Shown here in pieces: positions 22,605 through 29,962 of a DNA stretch of 30,938 bases. Numbering within the stretch: position 1 is the stretch's first letter; every line of letters starts with the position of its first letter. The position numbers and the translations under genes were made by a program. This DNA is from a virus. The stretch lies in IMG/VR virus record IMGVR_UViG_3300050138_000086, positions 1-30,938 of that record, one strand, 5' to 3'. The notes beneath the pieces were generated by a model that was given only the letters and a program-made list of their open reading frames with translations, was not told the origin of the DNA and made no database searches.

Positions 22605-23944
22605 TGGCAGCTTATGTCGCGCCCAAAGATCGCGTAATGGAACATTCGACCTCGAACAGCCAAACGGTGTTCGCCGTAACCGGGGCCATCGATACGTCGT
22701 ATAATGCTTTCAGCGCGAGCATGAGCGTGAACGATTGGACGATCGGATGCGTCGTCGAGCCTGGTGTGGCGTTCGCCAGCGGCATTCTCACCTATAGTGC
22801 CACCAACCAGATCACCATCAATTCCACTGGCTTTGAAAGCAAGGGGACATTCAGCAGCAGCGGCACCAAGGATGTGTTCATGGGGATGCCGGCAAATGCG
22901 GCGGCAGCCCTCTTAGACGCGCTCGCCTACAATGGTATGCAGGTCAACGGCTCAATGGACGTGAGCCAAGTTAATGGAACGACCGTCGTTGCGTCTGGAT
23001 ATGTGGTTGACGGATTTACTTTAGAGATTAGTGGTTCACAGGTCGTATCAGCCGCGCAAGTCGCTGACGCCCCTCCGGGCTACAGCAACTCGATCAAAGT
23101 CACTGTTAGCACGGCAAACGCCTCCCCAGGTGCTGGTGATTTAGTTGACATTCACACGTCGATTGAGGGCTATCGGGTTTCGCGGTTGGCCTTTGGCGGC
23201 GCATCTGCGCAATCTGTTTCCATTGGGTTCTGGACTAAGATACATCGGACGGGAACTTACTCAGGCTCAATCCGCAATAGCGGATGCAATCGCTCTTATC
23301 CGTTTTCTTTCACACAGAACGTGGCGGATACTTGGGAGTTCAAGACTGTCACTATTCCTGGGGACACTACTGGAACGTGGCTTACAACGAATGGGATCGG
23401 GTTGGTGCTGGCGGTCTCTATGCTGGCTGGCACTACGTATCAAGGAACCGCAAATGCTTGGGCCGCAGCAGACTATTTAGGGGTTACAGGTGCCACCAAC
23501 GGGGTCGCTAACACCTCCGATGTGTTCCAGATCACGGGCTTCATTGTTCTTCCTGGCATTGAGCTTCCGTCTGCTACCCGCACGCCGTTCATCATGCGGC
23601 CGTTCGACCAGGAATTTATTTTGTGCCAGAGATATTACGAAACTACATTTGATTACGGAACGGCAATAGGTACCAGTACAGTGAATGGCTGGGTAGATTA
23701 TACATTCGGGGCGTTGTCGACGGGAGAGTTTAGAGTGTGTATGCCGTTTGTCGTTGGCAAACGCGCGGCGCCCTCTATGTCATTTTACGACAACGCGGGC
23801 AACGCGGGTAAGTGTTACCGGGGCGGCTCAAACAAAGCGCTGACGTTGTACACCATTGGGCTGAAGCGATTTACCGTCGGAACGATCGACGCGACCTCCG
23901 CAAATGAATTTGCTTTCCATTTTGCCGCCGACGCGAGGTTCTAA
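22604..23944 (+). CDS. Tail fiber / receptor-binding protein
   Basis: A 446-residue protein with a beta-rich N-terminus ([39 protein letters not shown]) that resembles attachment domains in rhizobial phages, and a carbohydrate-module-like middle segment ([35 protein letters not shown]). The segment [19 protein letters not shown] near residue 335 is typical of receptor-binding C-terminal domains in tail fibers. It is followed by an adsorption-type tip ending [11 protein letters not shown]. Coupled to the previous and next genes by TAATG junctions. The host receptor cannot be predicted. Confidence 0.83.
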   Translation: MAAYVAPKDRVMEHSTSNSQTVFAVTGAIDTSYNAFSASMSVNDWTIGCVVEPGVAFASGILTYSATNQITINSTGFESKGTFSSSGTKDVFMGMPANAAAALLDALAYNGMQVNGSMDVSQVNGTTVVASGYVVDGFTLEISGSQVVSAAQVADAPPGYSNSIKVTVSTANASPGAGDLVDIHTSIEGYRVSRLAFGGASAQSVSIGFWTKIHRTGTYSGSIRNSGCNRSYPFSFTQNVADTWEFKTVTIPGDTTGTWLTTNGIGLVLAVSMLAGTTYQGTANAWAAADYLGVTGATNGVANTSDVFQITGFIVLPGIELPSATRTPFIMRPFDQEFILCQRYYETTFDYGTAIGTSTVNGWVDYTFGALSTGEFRVCMPFVVGKRAAPSMSFYDNAGNAGKCYRGGSNKALTLYTIGLKRFTVGTIDATSANEFAFHFAADARF

Positions 23945-24303
23945 TGTACCAGCTCACAGAGACAGATGTGGTCATTCGGCTCTCCGACGGAGTCTCGATC
24001 CCGAACGATCCGGCCAACCGCGACTATGCCAAATATGAGGCTTGGCTCGCCGCTGGCAGCACTCCGGTCCCTTACGTTCCACCACCCGCGCCAAGGCGAC
24101 TCGTGCCTAAATCTCTGATTGTTGATCGGCTCAACACCACTGGAAAACTCGCCGCCGCCCAAGCCGCGCTCAATGCCAATCTTTACGTGCGCGAGCGTTG
24201 GTACGCCGCCGATAAGCCGGCCATCTATGCCGATGACCCGGAAGTGCTGGCGCTGCTGACTGCTATCGGGGCCGATCCAAATGTGATCCTGGCTCCGGAC
24301 TAG
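23944..24303 (+). CDS. Tail-fiber-associated small protein (possible chaperone)
   Basis: This 119-residue protein begins [37 protein letters not shown]-type sequence, a pattern found in tail fiber assembly proteins and in the C-termini of fibers of many phages. A Pro-rich hinge ([10 protein letters not shown]) precedes a helical C-terminal part. It overlaps the fiber gene stop (TAATG) and ends the tail module; about 80 non-coding bases separate it from the lysin gene. Chaperone versus virion component is not decided by the sequence. Confidence 0.72.
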   Translation: MYQLTETDVVIRLSDGVSIPNDPANRDYAKYEAWLAAGSTPVPYVPPPAPRRLVPKSLIVDRLNTTGKLAAAQAALNANLYVRERWYAADKPAIYADDPEVLALLTAIGADPNVILAPD

Positions 24304-24382
24304 CCCAGGCATAGTTTTGTTTTCCTTTCGCGGTGCTTAGCGCCGAATACACGAACCTATTGCAGATCATGAAGGTGACGCG

Positions 24383-25243
24383 ATGATCACTCTTGCATTA
24401 ATGCAACATCTATGGCCGAACGGGAATAAGAAAATCCCTGGTCTAATCGAAGGCACCGTCGCCACGGCTCCGGCCGTGTTCGCCAAGTATGGCTTCAATA
24501 ACGATCTGGTCATCGCCCACGCCATGGCGCAGTTCTCACACGAGTGCGGCGCTGGTTTGGAGATGGTCGAGAACACCAATTACACCGCCGCACGCGCTTG
24601 TGCGGTGTGGCCAAATCGTTTTCACAGCGAGGCGGACTGCTACGCCAAGGTTGGTTCATTTGCCGGCGATCCACAGTTCCACACCAAGCTGATCGATCAT
24701 GTCTATGGCGGGAGAATGGGCAACGCGCCTTACCCGTCGCATGATGGATCAAACAACGTCGGGCGCGGGTTCAGTCAGATCACCGGCCACGATGGTTATC
24801 TTGCGGTAAAGAATAAGACCGGGATCGATCTGATCGGCCATCCAGAATACGCCAGCGATCCGAGATACGCACTCGAATGCGGCGTCGCCGATCTCGTTAT
24901 CTGCGGCTGTCTGCCATACGCGCAAAAAGATGATCTGCTCGGGGTGTCATCGATGCTCAATGTCGGGCATCTGGTATCCGATCCAGCCAAGGTGGTCGGG
25001 TACAATGAACGCAAGATTTGGTTGGCGCATTGGAAGAAGGATTTGGCCGATCCTCAATTCCGCTCCGCCGCACAGGCAGAGCAGCCAACAGCAGCCGCGC
25101 CCGCTCGGGTGCTCGCGCATACGCCTGAATTAGTGCTGCCGCCGGCGCCTACTGTCGCGCCTGACGCGCCGCCTTCACCCAAGAAGTCCGAGAGCTTCTT
25201 GGGACGTCTGTTGGCGGCCGGTGAATATCACGTCGGCGGCTGA
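24383..25243 (+). CDS. Endolysin, GH19 (chitinase-like) glycosidase
   Basis: This 286-residue protein should cleave peptidoglycan sugar chains at lysis. Residues 5-215 show the GH19 phage-lysin fold: AQFSHECGAGLEMVENTNY with the likely catalytic Glu54 and second acid Glu63, then YGGRMGN, VGRGFSQITGHDGY and LECGVADLVICG, all typical. There is no signal peptide, so a holin is needed for access to the wall. The C-terminus after residue 225 is Ala/Pro-rich and ends with a short amphipathic FLGRLLAAGEYHVGG, possibly an outer-membrane-interacting tail. ATG 24383 follows GAAGGTGA. A run of small membrane proteins follows. Confidence 0.92.
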   Translation: MITLALMQHLWPNGNKKIPGLIEGTVATAPAVFAKYGFNNDLVIAHAMAQFSHECGAGLEMVENTNYTAARACAVWPNRFHSEADCYAKVGSFAGDPQFHTKLIDHVYGGRMGNAPYPSHDGSNNVGRGFSQITGHDGYLAVKNKTGIDLIGHPEYASDPRYALECGVADLVICGCLPYAQKDDLLGVSSMLNVGHLVSDPAKVVGYNERKIWLAHWKKDLADPQFRSAAQAEQPTAAAPARVLAHTPELVLPPAPTVAPDAPPSPKKSESFLGRLLAAGEYHVGG

Positions 25244-25285
25244 TTCCATCTTTCATCTTCAAGGCCACAACGAAAGGACTATGCG

Positions 25286-25603
25286 ATGAATATCGAGGGC
25301 AATTTCATCATCGATGCCGGCTTGCTGATTGTCGGTGCCGTGATCTGGCATTTCATCCACAAGGGTGCGACCGCGTTCTCCAGCGGCATCAAGACGGCGT
25401 TCGCAACCGACATTTTGGCGCTGCAAGCAGACGTTGCCGGCCTCAAGAGCAAGGTAACGACGGTTCAAACCGCCGTGACGCATGTTGCCTCTACGGCAGC
25501 GGTTGCTGCGACCGGGGGAACGACCGTGGCCGCTGCAGCAGTTGCCGCGCCGCCCGCCATTCCAGCCGTCGCCGCAATCATAAATCCCCCTCTTGCAGCG
25601 TAA
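25286..25603 (+). CDS. Small membrane protein, lysis region
   Basis: A 105-residue protein starting behind GAAAGGAC. Residues 8-25 form one membrane segment (IIDAGLLIVGAVIWHFI), followed by a charged region and an Ala/Val-rich low-complexity C-terminus. No family was recognised. Next to the lysin and holin-like genes, it may help membrane permeabilisation, which is inference. Confidence 0.65.
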   Translation: MNIEGNFIIDAGLLIVGAVIWHFIHKGATAFSSGIKTAFATDILALQADVAGLKSKVTTVQTAVTHVASTAAVAATGGTTVAAAAVAAPPAIPAVAAIINPPLAA

Positions 25604-25608
25604 GCGGC

Positions 25609-25890
25609 ATGGGCAAGTTCCTCGGCGGTCAAAAAGTCGGCCCCACCCTTATCTCGGTGTTGGTCGTGGTTGGCTTCGTGACGGTGCTTGTCCTGATGAT
25701 TGTTCGCCCGGTCGCGCTCGACGCGACCGTGGCGGACATCCTGAAGATTCTGATCGGCACGCTGGCCGCCAAATTCGGCGACGTGGTGCAGTATCACATT
25801 GGCGACACGGCTGCATCGAAAGAGAAGACGACAATGGTGCGCGATCTCGCGTTGCAGACGCCGCCGCCGGACGCTGATCCTAAGCCGTAA
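25609..25890 (+). CDS. Holin-like small membrane protein
   Basis: A 93-residue protein with a strong membrane segment (TLISVLVVVGFVTVLVLMIV, residues about 13-32) and a second weaker one (ILKILIGTLAAKFGDVV, about 45-61), then a basic and acidic C-terminal tail. This size and layout fit a phage holin. It begins five bases after the previous gene and is followed by another holin-type gene, so which one forms the lesion is unclear. Confidence 0.65.
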   Translation: MGKFLGGQKVGPTLISVLVVVGFVTVLVLMIVRPVALDATVADILKILIGTLAAKFGDVVQYHIGDTAASKEKTTMVRDLALQTPPPDADPKP

Positions 25891-25903
25891 AAGGGATAAT
25901 ATA

Positions 25904-26359
25904 ATGAGCATCCTCGATTGGTTCAGCCCATCCGCCCTAGCGGCAAAACTCGTCGGCGCGATCGGCGGTCAGGTGGCTGGTGCTGTCCTCGGCTATCACA
26001 AAGATACCCTTGATGCTGCCAATACTCACGATCGCATCAATGCTGATCTCGCTCAGCGCGAGCTAGCTGTGCAGGACACCGAGACCAAGGTGCAGGCACA
26101 GCTCAAGATCGCGGAAGTCGGTCATCCGTGGGAGCCTGAGAAGCTGTTCGCCTATGTAGTGTTGATATATTTTGCCAAGTCGATTGTGTGGGACAAAGTG
26201 ATTGGAAGTCTAATGGGCCATTCATGTTATCGGGGCGAGTGCAGCGTCTTTAATACTGATGCCATCACCAGCGATCTGCTGACATGGACCGGAATGATTT
26301 TCATATTTCTGTTCAGCAAGCGCGGCATCGAAAATGTCGTGCGCATCATCAAGAGGTGA
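25904..26359 (+). CDS. Three-segment membrane protein, putative holin
   Basis: The 151-residue product starts at ATG 25904, eight bases after AAGGGA; an upstream in-frame extension would run into the preceding gene and is not supported. It has an N-terminal hydrophobic region with Gly/Ala (LVGAIGGQVAGAVLGY), a charged middle helix, and two membrane segments (FAYVVLIYFAKSIVW and LTWTGMIFIFLFSKR). A terminal RIIKR is basic. Similar proteins with an acidic-charged middle and a C-terminal Lys/Arg end occur as putative holins in alphaproteobacterial phages. The pairing with a GH19 lysin supports it. Confidence 0.7.
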   Translation: MSILDWFSPSALAAKLVGAIGGQVAGAVLGYHKDTLDAANTHDRINADLAQRELAVQDTETKVQAQLKIAEVGHPWEPEKLFAYVVLIYFAKSIVWDKVIGSLMGHSCYRGECSVFNTDAITSDLLTWTGMIFIFLFSKRGIENVVRIIKR

Positions 26360-26362
26360 GCC

Positions 26363-26530
26363 ATGCCCATGGTTGACGTCATTGTCGTCATTGTAGGTGG
26401 CTTCCTGTGCTGGCTAGCCCTCGAAATAGTTGTGCGCCGGCGCGAGGCCCGCAACCCGCAATCTCGGATTCAGCCAGCCATCCCCACCAAGGGCCCACGC
26501 GACGCGCGCGGCCGTTTCTGCAAGCGGTGA
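26363..26530 (+). CDS. Very small membrane protein (55 residues)
   Basis: ATG 26363 opens a 56-codon frame that ends at the TGA at 26528-26530. The N-terminal 24 residues form one membrane segment (VDVIVVIVGGFLCWLALEIV), followed by a basic tail rich in Arg and Pro. It begins three bases after the preceding gene and ends six bases before the next, consistent with a real gene in the lysis block. A spanin or antiholin role is possible but is only inferred. Confidence 0.6.
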   Translation: MPMVDVIVVIVGGFLCWLALEIVVRRREARNPQSRIQPAIPTKGPRDARGRFCKR

Positions 26531-26536
26531 CACGAT

Positions 26537-26950
26537 ATGCAAATCAACGTCGACAAGATTGCCGAAAGTACGGCGAGCCGGGCACTGTCTCGTCTCGCCA
26601 TCATTCTCATGTTTCCGCTGCTCGGGTTCATCGGCTGGATGGTGCAGCATGAAATTTCGATATTGGAAGGCGCTAATAAGACGCTCGAAACTGCAATGAC
26701 GGAACGCAGCAAGGTTCTGTGGGACCAGGTTGGCAAGATGACCACCGTACAAAACGACACGGTGAATAAGCTGACGATGGTGGGTACCCGCTTCGACGAC
26801 CACGCAAAGGACGATGATAAGTTCTCTTCGAACGTCACCGACTCACTTAAGAACATCGCACAGCAATTGCGCGACATTACAGTTTCATCGGCGCGGGTTG
26901 CGCCAGTGGCCCCGGCTGCAACTGCGCCAGCAGCAACTCCGAAACCATAG
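26537..26950 (+). CDS. Membrane-anchored coiled-coil protein (possible i-spanin-like)
   Basis: This 137-residue protein has one N-terminal membrane segment (LAIILMFPLLGFIGWMV, about residues 20-36), a long charged helical segment (about 40-115: LEGANKTLETAMTERSKVLW... and SSNVTDSLKNIAQQLRDI) and a Pro/Ala-rich end. A single anchor with a periplasmic coiled coil is the layout of an i-spanin, but no lipoprotein partner is seen in the window. Other envelope roles are equally possible. Confidence 0.65.
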   Translation: MQINVDKIAESTASRALSRLAIILMFPLLGFIGWMVQHEISILEGANKTLETAMTERSKVLWDQVGKMTTVQNDTVNKLTMVGTRFDDHAKDDDKFSSNVTDSLKNIAQQLRDITVSSARVAPVAPAATAPAATPKP

Positions 26951-26958
26951 GTCATTTA

Positions 26959-27381
26959 ATGAGCCCAGGATTTATGACCTACTGTCGAAATCGGTTATTC
27001 GAGTTGGTGATGACCCTCGCGATGCTTGGGATGGCCTTTGAGATCGCCATCTGGCCCAATGCCGTTGGTGCTAGTTCATTTCGGTTGATGCTTCTCGTTA
27101 TCAGTCCTTTGAACATTGGCATGTTCTTCACGGTGTTCGGATTGTTGCGCATCACTGCTCTGATCGCCAATGGAAGTTGGCCCGATCATGGTCCGCGCCT
27201 GCGGGCAATGGGTGCTGGGGCTGCTGCGTTGATGTGGGGCCAGATGTGCGTCGCTCTTGTGATGTTGATCCCACAGAATAACGGCATCCCTTCGCCTGGT
27301 ATAGCGTTGTATTTTTTTCTCACCATCGGAGAATTAGTCTCCTCATACCGCGCGGTAAGCGATGCCAGACCTGGGAATTGA
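26959..27381 (+). CDS. Multi-pass membrane protein
   Basis: The 140-residue product has about four membrane segments (near residues 12-33, 44-66, 83-105 and 113-130; for example LLVISPLNIGMFFTVFGLL). It belongs to no family recognised here. It overlaps the next gene by 20 bases. Its location in the lysis/envelope block suggests a membrane effector or exclusion-type protein, but no function is claimed. Confidence 0.65.
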   Translation: MSPGFMTYCRNRLFELVMTLAMLGMAFEIAIWPNAVGASSFRLMLLVISPLNIGMFFTVFGLLRITALIANGSWPDHGPRLRAMGAGAAALMWGQMCVALVMLIPQNNGIPSPGIALYFFLTIGELVSSYRAVSDARPGN

Positions 27382-27700
27382 TAAACTTGGCCCTTTTCCT
27401 CTTTTGCAGCTTGCCGCTGCAATGGTGATCCTTGCTGGACTTGCGGTTGCGGTTTATCGCGGAACGCGCGACCGCAAGCTTTCGGCAGATCAGTACTCCA
27501 TGCCGGGTAGTGCCCGTTGGTACTTTGACGGGCCACTGAACGCAGCACTCGAAACTCTGCGCGACACATACCGAGTCATGTGCAACATCGATCATCAGGT
27601 TGCAACGTTTGGGGAACTGTTCCGCACTCATATACGTTTACTCGATGAAATTAAAGCCGAGATACACGACATCAGAAATACGAAGGATCGACGACGCTAA
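27362..27700 (+). CDS. Single-pass membrane protein with cytosolic or periplasmic helix
   Basis: This 112-residue protein overlaps the previous gene by 20 bases. Residues about 14-32 form one membrane segment (LLQLAAAMVILAGLAVAVY), followed by a charged, helical region (LNAALETLRDTYRVMCNID and LLDEIKAEIHDIRN). No family was recognised. It closes the membrane-protein run; a weak terminator-like hairpin follows. Confidence 0.62.
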   Translation: MPDLGIDKLGPFPLLQLAAAMVILAGLAVAVYRGTRDRKLSADQYSMPGSARWYFDGPLNAALETLRDTYRVMCNIDHQVATFGELFRTHIRLLDEIKAEIHDIRNTKDRRR

Positions 27701-27739
27701 CGAAGGAGGCCCCTATCTCGGCGGCGGCCTCGTTCTTTA
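27701..27739 (+). terminator. Weak terminator-like hairpin
   Basis: GAGGCC (27706-27711) pairs with GGCCTC (27726-27731) around a 14-base loop, followed by GTTCTTTAATT. The stem is short and the T-run broken, so efficiency is doubtful. It may end the lysis operon before the secreted protein gene at 27828. Confidence 0.4.
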
Positions 27740-27827
27740 ATTCCCTTCACATTCCCTGAAACTGACAAACGCCCATAGGAGGTGGACGAAAGCTATTTGA
27801 ACATCAACAACGACCTGGAGAGACACC

Positions 27828-28373
27828 ATGAAGTTTTCTGTCATGGCGGCCCTACTTGCCGTCGCCTTGCTCACAGTAGCAACGTCCGCCGAAGCGCGGA
27901 ACTATCGACACCGTCACCACGCCGCGCGCATCCAAGCAACTGACGCCAACGGCAACCGCGCGAGCGGGATGGTCACCGTCGACGTCGCTGGTGGCCACCG
28001 AATCACGGTGTCTCAGGCTTTCGCCGAGCCGATAACGTCGCTGATTGCCGATCTCGACGCCCGAGGTTATCGGTTCACCCGCATCAAGTGCTTCGCAAAT
28101 CACGGGGAAGGCCACCACAAGAGCCGGTCGAACCACTGGACCGGCGACGCCTGCGACTTCTTCGGCCAACACCCGCCAGCTCAGCTCGTGCGCGAACACG
28201 GATTGAGAAGTGGGCGCGACTTCGCCGATAGCATGCACGTCGACAACGCCCACAACGTCGGCGGCGTCGCCTTCTGGAACAGCGTGAAGCACCGGCACTA
28301 CGCGGCGGTAGGTAGATCGACGAGATCCTACGCCGCGCATCGCCATCATCATCGAAGGTACGCAAGCCGATGA
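27828..28373 (+). CDS. Secreted M15-like peptidase / extensin-like protein
   Basis: A 181-residue protein with a clear signal peptide (MKFSVMAALLAVALLTVATS, cleavage likely after AEA at 23). The segment SNHWTGDACDF (101-111) fits the S-x-H-x-x-G-x-A-x-D metal motif of M15 D,D-peptidases, with His103 and Asp110 as ligands and MHVD (His137) as a probable third. A His/Arg-rich tail ends the protein. Related exported proteins of rhizobia are often named extensin-like. It may cut peptide stems in peptidoglycan after export by Sec, in addition to the GH19 lysin. The start ATG follows CTGGAGAGAC. It overlaps the next gene by four bases (ATGA). Confidence 0.68.
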   Translation: MKFSVMAALLAVALLTVATSAEARNYRHRHHAARIQATDANGNRASGMVTVDVAGGHRITVSQAFAEPITSLIADLDARGYRFTRIKCFANHGEGHHKSRSNHWTGDACDFFGQHPPAQLVREHGLRSGRDFADSMHVDNAHNVGGVAFWNSVKHRHYAAVGRSTRSYAAHRHHHRRYASR

Positions 28374-28957
28374 GGGACCGATTGAAAGGAAAGACATTCG
28401 GGTTCCTGACCGCCCTATCGCGGTCACCCCGCAGAACGAAGGCGCGGCAAAGCTACGAGTTATGCCGCTGCATCTGCGGAAATGAGATCGAGGTCCGTTG
28501 CGACACGCTCGCGAATGGTAACTCGCGTTCCTGCGGGTGCCTCCGGCAGCTCTCCTCGGTCGGCCGCGTGAAGAAGATCGGGCGCGACGCAAGCGGTCAC
28601 TTCTTGGCCGTCGCGATCTTCGCCGGGTTTGCCGCCGTCCTCGGGCTACTACTGATCACCTATCCGGTACACGCCCAGGACAACTGGATCGGTCGCGGCG
28701 CTGTTCACAGCGCAGCCGGGGAGTGGTGCTGCGGCATCGCGGACTGTGGCGTGTTCCAAGGGCCTGTCCCGGTAACCTCGCAAGGCTATCGGCTGAAGGG
28801 TGTCGTCAGGATGCAATCGAATGGTGGATGGCTCGACCCTGTGGACGAGACTGTTCCATTCAGTGAGGCACAGGTCTCGCCGGACGGAGCATTCTGGCGA
28901 TGCAAGAAACCGGATGGATCGCGGCGGTGTTTCTTCGCTCCCCCGCCGGGGAGTTAA
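28370..28957 (+). CDS. Zinc-ribbon protein fused in frame to an exported domain
   Basis: The 195-residue frame contains two unlike halves. Residues 1-60 (LKGKTFGFLTALSRS, LCRCICGNEIEVRCDTL, SRSCGCLR) form a Cys-rich ribbon of a type common in phage HNH/AP2-associated proteins. From residue 67 (GTG 28568, VKKIGRD) a second signal-like part follows: a hydrophobic segment about 79-97 and a cleavage-like VHAQ near 100-103. Then comes an exported domain with EWCCGIADCGVF, then PDGAFWRCKKPDG and RRCFFAPPPGS at the C-terminus, typical of small rhizobial exported proteins. It may be one fusion or two nested products with an internal start; no ribosome site decides this. Confidence 0.6.
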   Translation: MRDRLKGKTFGFLTALSRSPRRTKARQSYELCRCICGNEIEVRCDTLANGNSRSCGCLRQLSSVGRVKKIGRDASGHFLAVAIFAGFAAVLGLLLITYPVHAQDNWIGRGAVHSAAGEWCCGIADCGVFQGPVPVTSQGYRLKGVVRMQSNGGWLDPVDETVPFSEAQVSPDGAFWRCKKPDGSRRCFFAPPPGS

Positions 28958-28959
28958 GC

Positions 28960-29256
28960 ATGGGGCAAGCCGGCAAATACCTGCGCAAAACGACAAGCGG
29001 CTATGCCCATTATTGTCCGGGCTGCGAACTGCTTCACGCTTTCGCCGTCGACAAGCCATTCGATAACGGGTCGCGCTGGAGCTTCGACGGCAATCTGGAA
29101 AAGCCGACGTTTTCGCCCAGCATGAATATCGGCAACAACTGGTGCCACTACACACTGACGGCAGGCATGCTGAAGTTTGTCGAAGGCTGCCGTGGGCACA
29201 AGCTGAGCAATCAAACCGTGCCACTGCCGGAGCTGCCGCCTGAGGATCGTGACTAG
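28960..29256 (+). CDS. Small Cys/His phage protein (FDGN family)
   Basis: ATG 28960, two bases after the previous stop and behind GGGGAGT, gives 98 residues; an earlier in-frame ATG at 28900 would overlap the previous gene. The core is GYAHYCPGCELLHAF, then RWSFDGNLEKPTFSPSMNI and WCHYTLTAG, a pattern common in phages (often called 'ammonia monooxygenase' by transfer, without support). Paired Cys and His suggest zinc binding. It shares the FDGNxEKPT signature and the xAG ending with the next gene, so the two may be paralogs. Function unknown. Confidence 0.7.
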   Translation: MGQAGKYLRKTTSGYAHYCPGCELLHAFAVDKPFDNGSRWSFDGNLEKPTFSPSMNIGNNWCHYTLTAGMLKFVEGCRGHKLSNQTVPLPELPPEDRD

Positions 29257-29577
29257 ATGCGAGAAGGCAAGCGCGACGCGCCGTGTGTGATCGTGGACGA
29301 TCTGCCTTTCAATGCGCCGGCTGGGCACACGATGTTCCACCGTCACGATGACGGTACTGTTCTTGGATTGACGTTCGGCTGCCCGTGCGGCTGCGGTGCT
29401 CACCATGGCGGCAGGTTCACTGGTATTGAAAAACCATGGGGCTTCGACGGCAACATGGAGAAGCCGACAGTGACCGGTTCGTTTGGTTGCCACCGTAGCT
29501 ATCGGGAGCAACCTTGCGGCGCAGATGGTTATCACTGGCATGGCTTTCTCCGCGCTGGTAGTTTCGAGGAATGCTGA
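29257..29577 (+). CDS. Small Cys/His phage protein, paralog of the preceding gene
   Basis: The 106-residue product starts directly after the previous TAG. It has CPCGCGAHHGG, PWGFDGNMEKPTVTGSFGC and YHWHGFLRAGSF, which parallels the previous gene. The many Cys and His residues suggest metal binding. Both genes lie just before the tmRNA; whether they belong with it is unknown. No known function is assigned. Confidence 0.7.
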   Translation: MREGKRDAPCVIVDDLPFNAPAGHTMFHRHDDGTVLGLTFGCPCGCGAHHGGRFTGIEKPWGFDGNMEKPTVTGSFGCHRSYREQPCGADGYHWHGFLRAGSFEEC

Positions 29578-29903
29578 ACTCAGTTTCGTGTCGCAACTGC
29601 GAAAGATGGTGCTGAACCTTCGATAAGAAGATCGTCGGACCCGGGGGCAGTACCCGGCGCCTCCACCCGGACTGTGTGTTGGTTACTGCTCTCATTCCCG
29701 CTTAAGCCGCTCGGTGAGAGTGATCCTTCGGTGACGTTGGATTCAGCGCACAGTCTCGGCGGGGGCGACATAGGATCGACGGCGCTCGGATGATCGAAGC
29801 TGTACTCGGCGTGACCTGCCGCGATCGGTCAAAATACCCGCCAACGACAATCAGTTGGTCGGTCAGGAACTGCGCCTCGCGGCGTAAGTGCTGATCCGAG
29901 TTT
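29578..29903 (+). ncRNA. ssrA: Two-piece, circularly permuted tmRNA gene
   Basis: The gap after the coding block encodes a tmRNA in permuted order: acceptor piece (about 29578-29667), intervening segment (about 29668-29760), coding piece (from 29761). GGGGGCG (29761-29767) pairs with CGCCTCC (29658-29664) as a 7-bp acceptor stem, with the G3-U70 pair used by alanyl-tRNA synthetase, followed by discriminator A29665. CCGGG (29641-29645), a 7-base loop and CCCGG (29653-29657) form the T-arm. CTTCGAT (29618-29624) pairs perfectly with ATCGAAG (29793-29799), joining the two pieces. GACTGTGTG (29670-29678) pairs with CGCACAGTC (29747-29755) with one wobble, the precursor stem expected before processing. 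The coding piece has ATAGGATCGACGGC and then the tag. This permuted form is known from alphaproteobacteria. CCA is not encoded. Outer ends are approximate. Confidence 0.92.
29840..29887 (+). other. tmRNA tag reading frame
   Basis: From the resume codon GCC (29840) the frame reads ANDNQLVGQELRLAA and stops at TAA 29885-29887. ANDN at the start and LAA at the end fit alphaproteobacterial tags, where the terminal residues target tagged proteins to ClpXP. The middle is unlike the usual FAPVA or FAEEF types. Confidence 0.88.
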
Positions 29904-29933
29904 GGCCGTTTTCTTGGGAAAAGAAAAACGGCC
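29904..29933 (+). terminator. Strong hairpin after the tmRNA coding piece
   Basis: GGCCGTTTTCTT (29904-29915) pairs with AAGAAAAACGGCC (29921-29933) with one bulged A around a loop of about five bases. There is no T-run after it, so it may end or process the tmRNA precursor rather than being a classic terminator. Bases 29934-29962 hold nothing beyond the start region of the methyltransferase. Confidence 0.6.
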
Positions 29934-29962
29934 GCTCATTCCAGTTTGTCGCATGGAACTAA

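Noticed and set aside
27852-28592. Minus-strand 246-residue frame opposite the M15-like gene
   Set aside because: It is Arg-rich antisense reading of a gene with a signal peptide and metal motif.
29639-29667. A stand-alone tRNA 3' end
   Set aside because: No anticodon arm or D-arm is present upstream; the acceptor strand pairs with 29761-29767 downstream, which fits permuted tmRNA.
29580-29771. Minus-strand 63-residue frame opposite the gap
   Set aside because: The DNA is explained by the tmRNA acceptor piece, precursor stem and 5' end.
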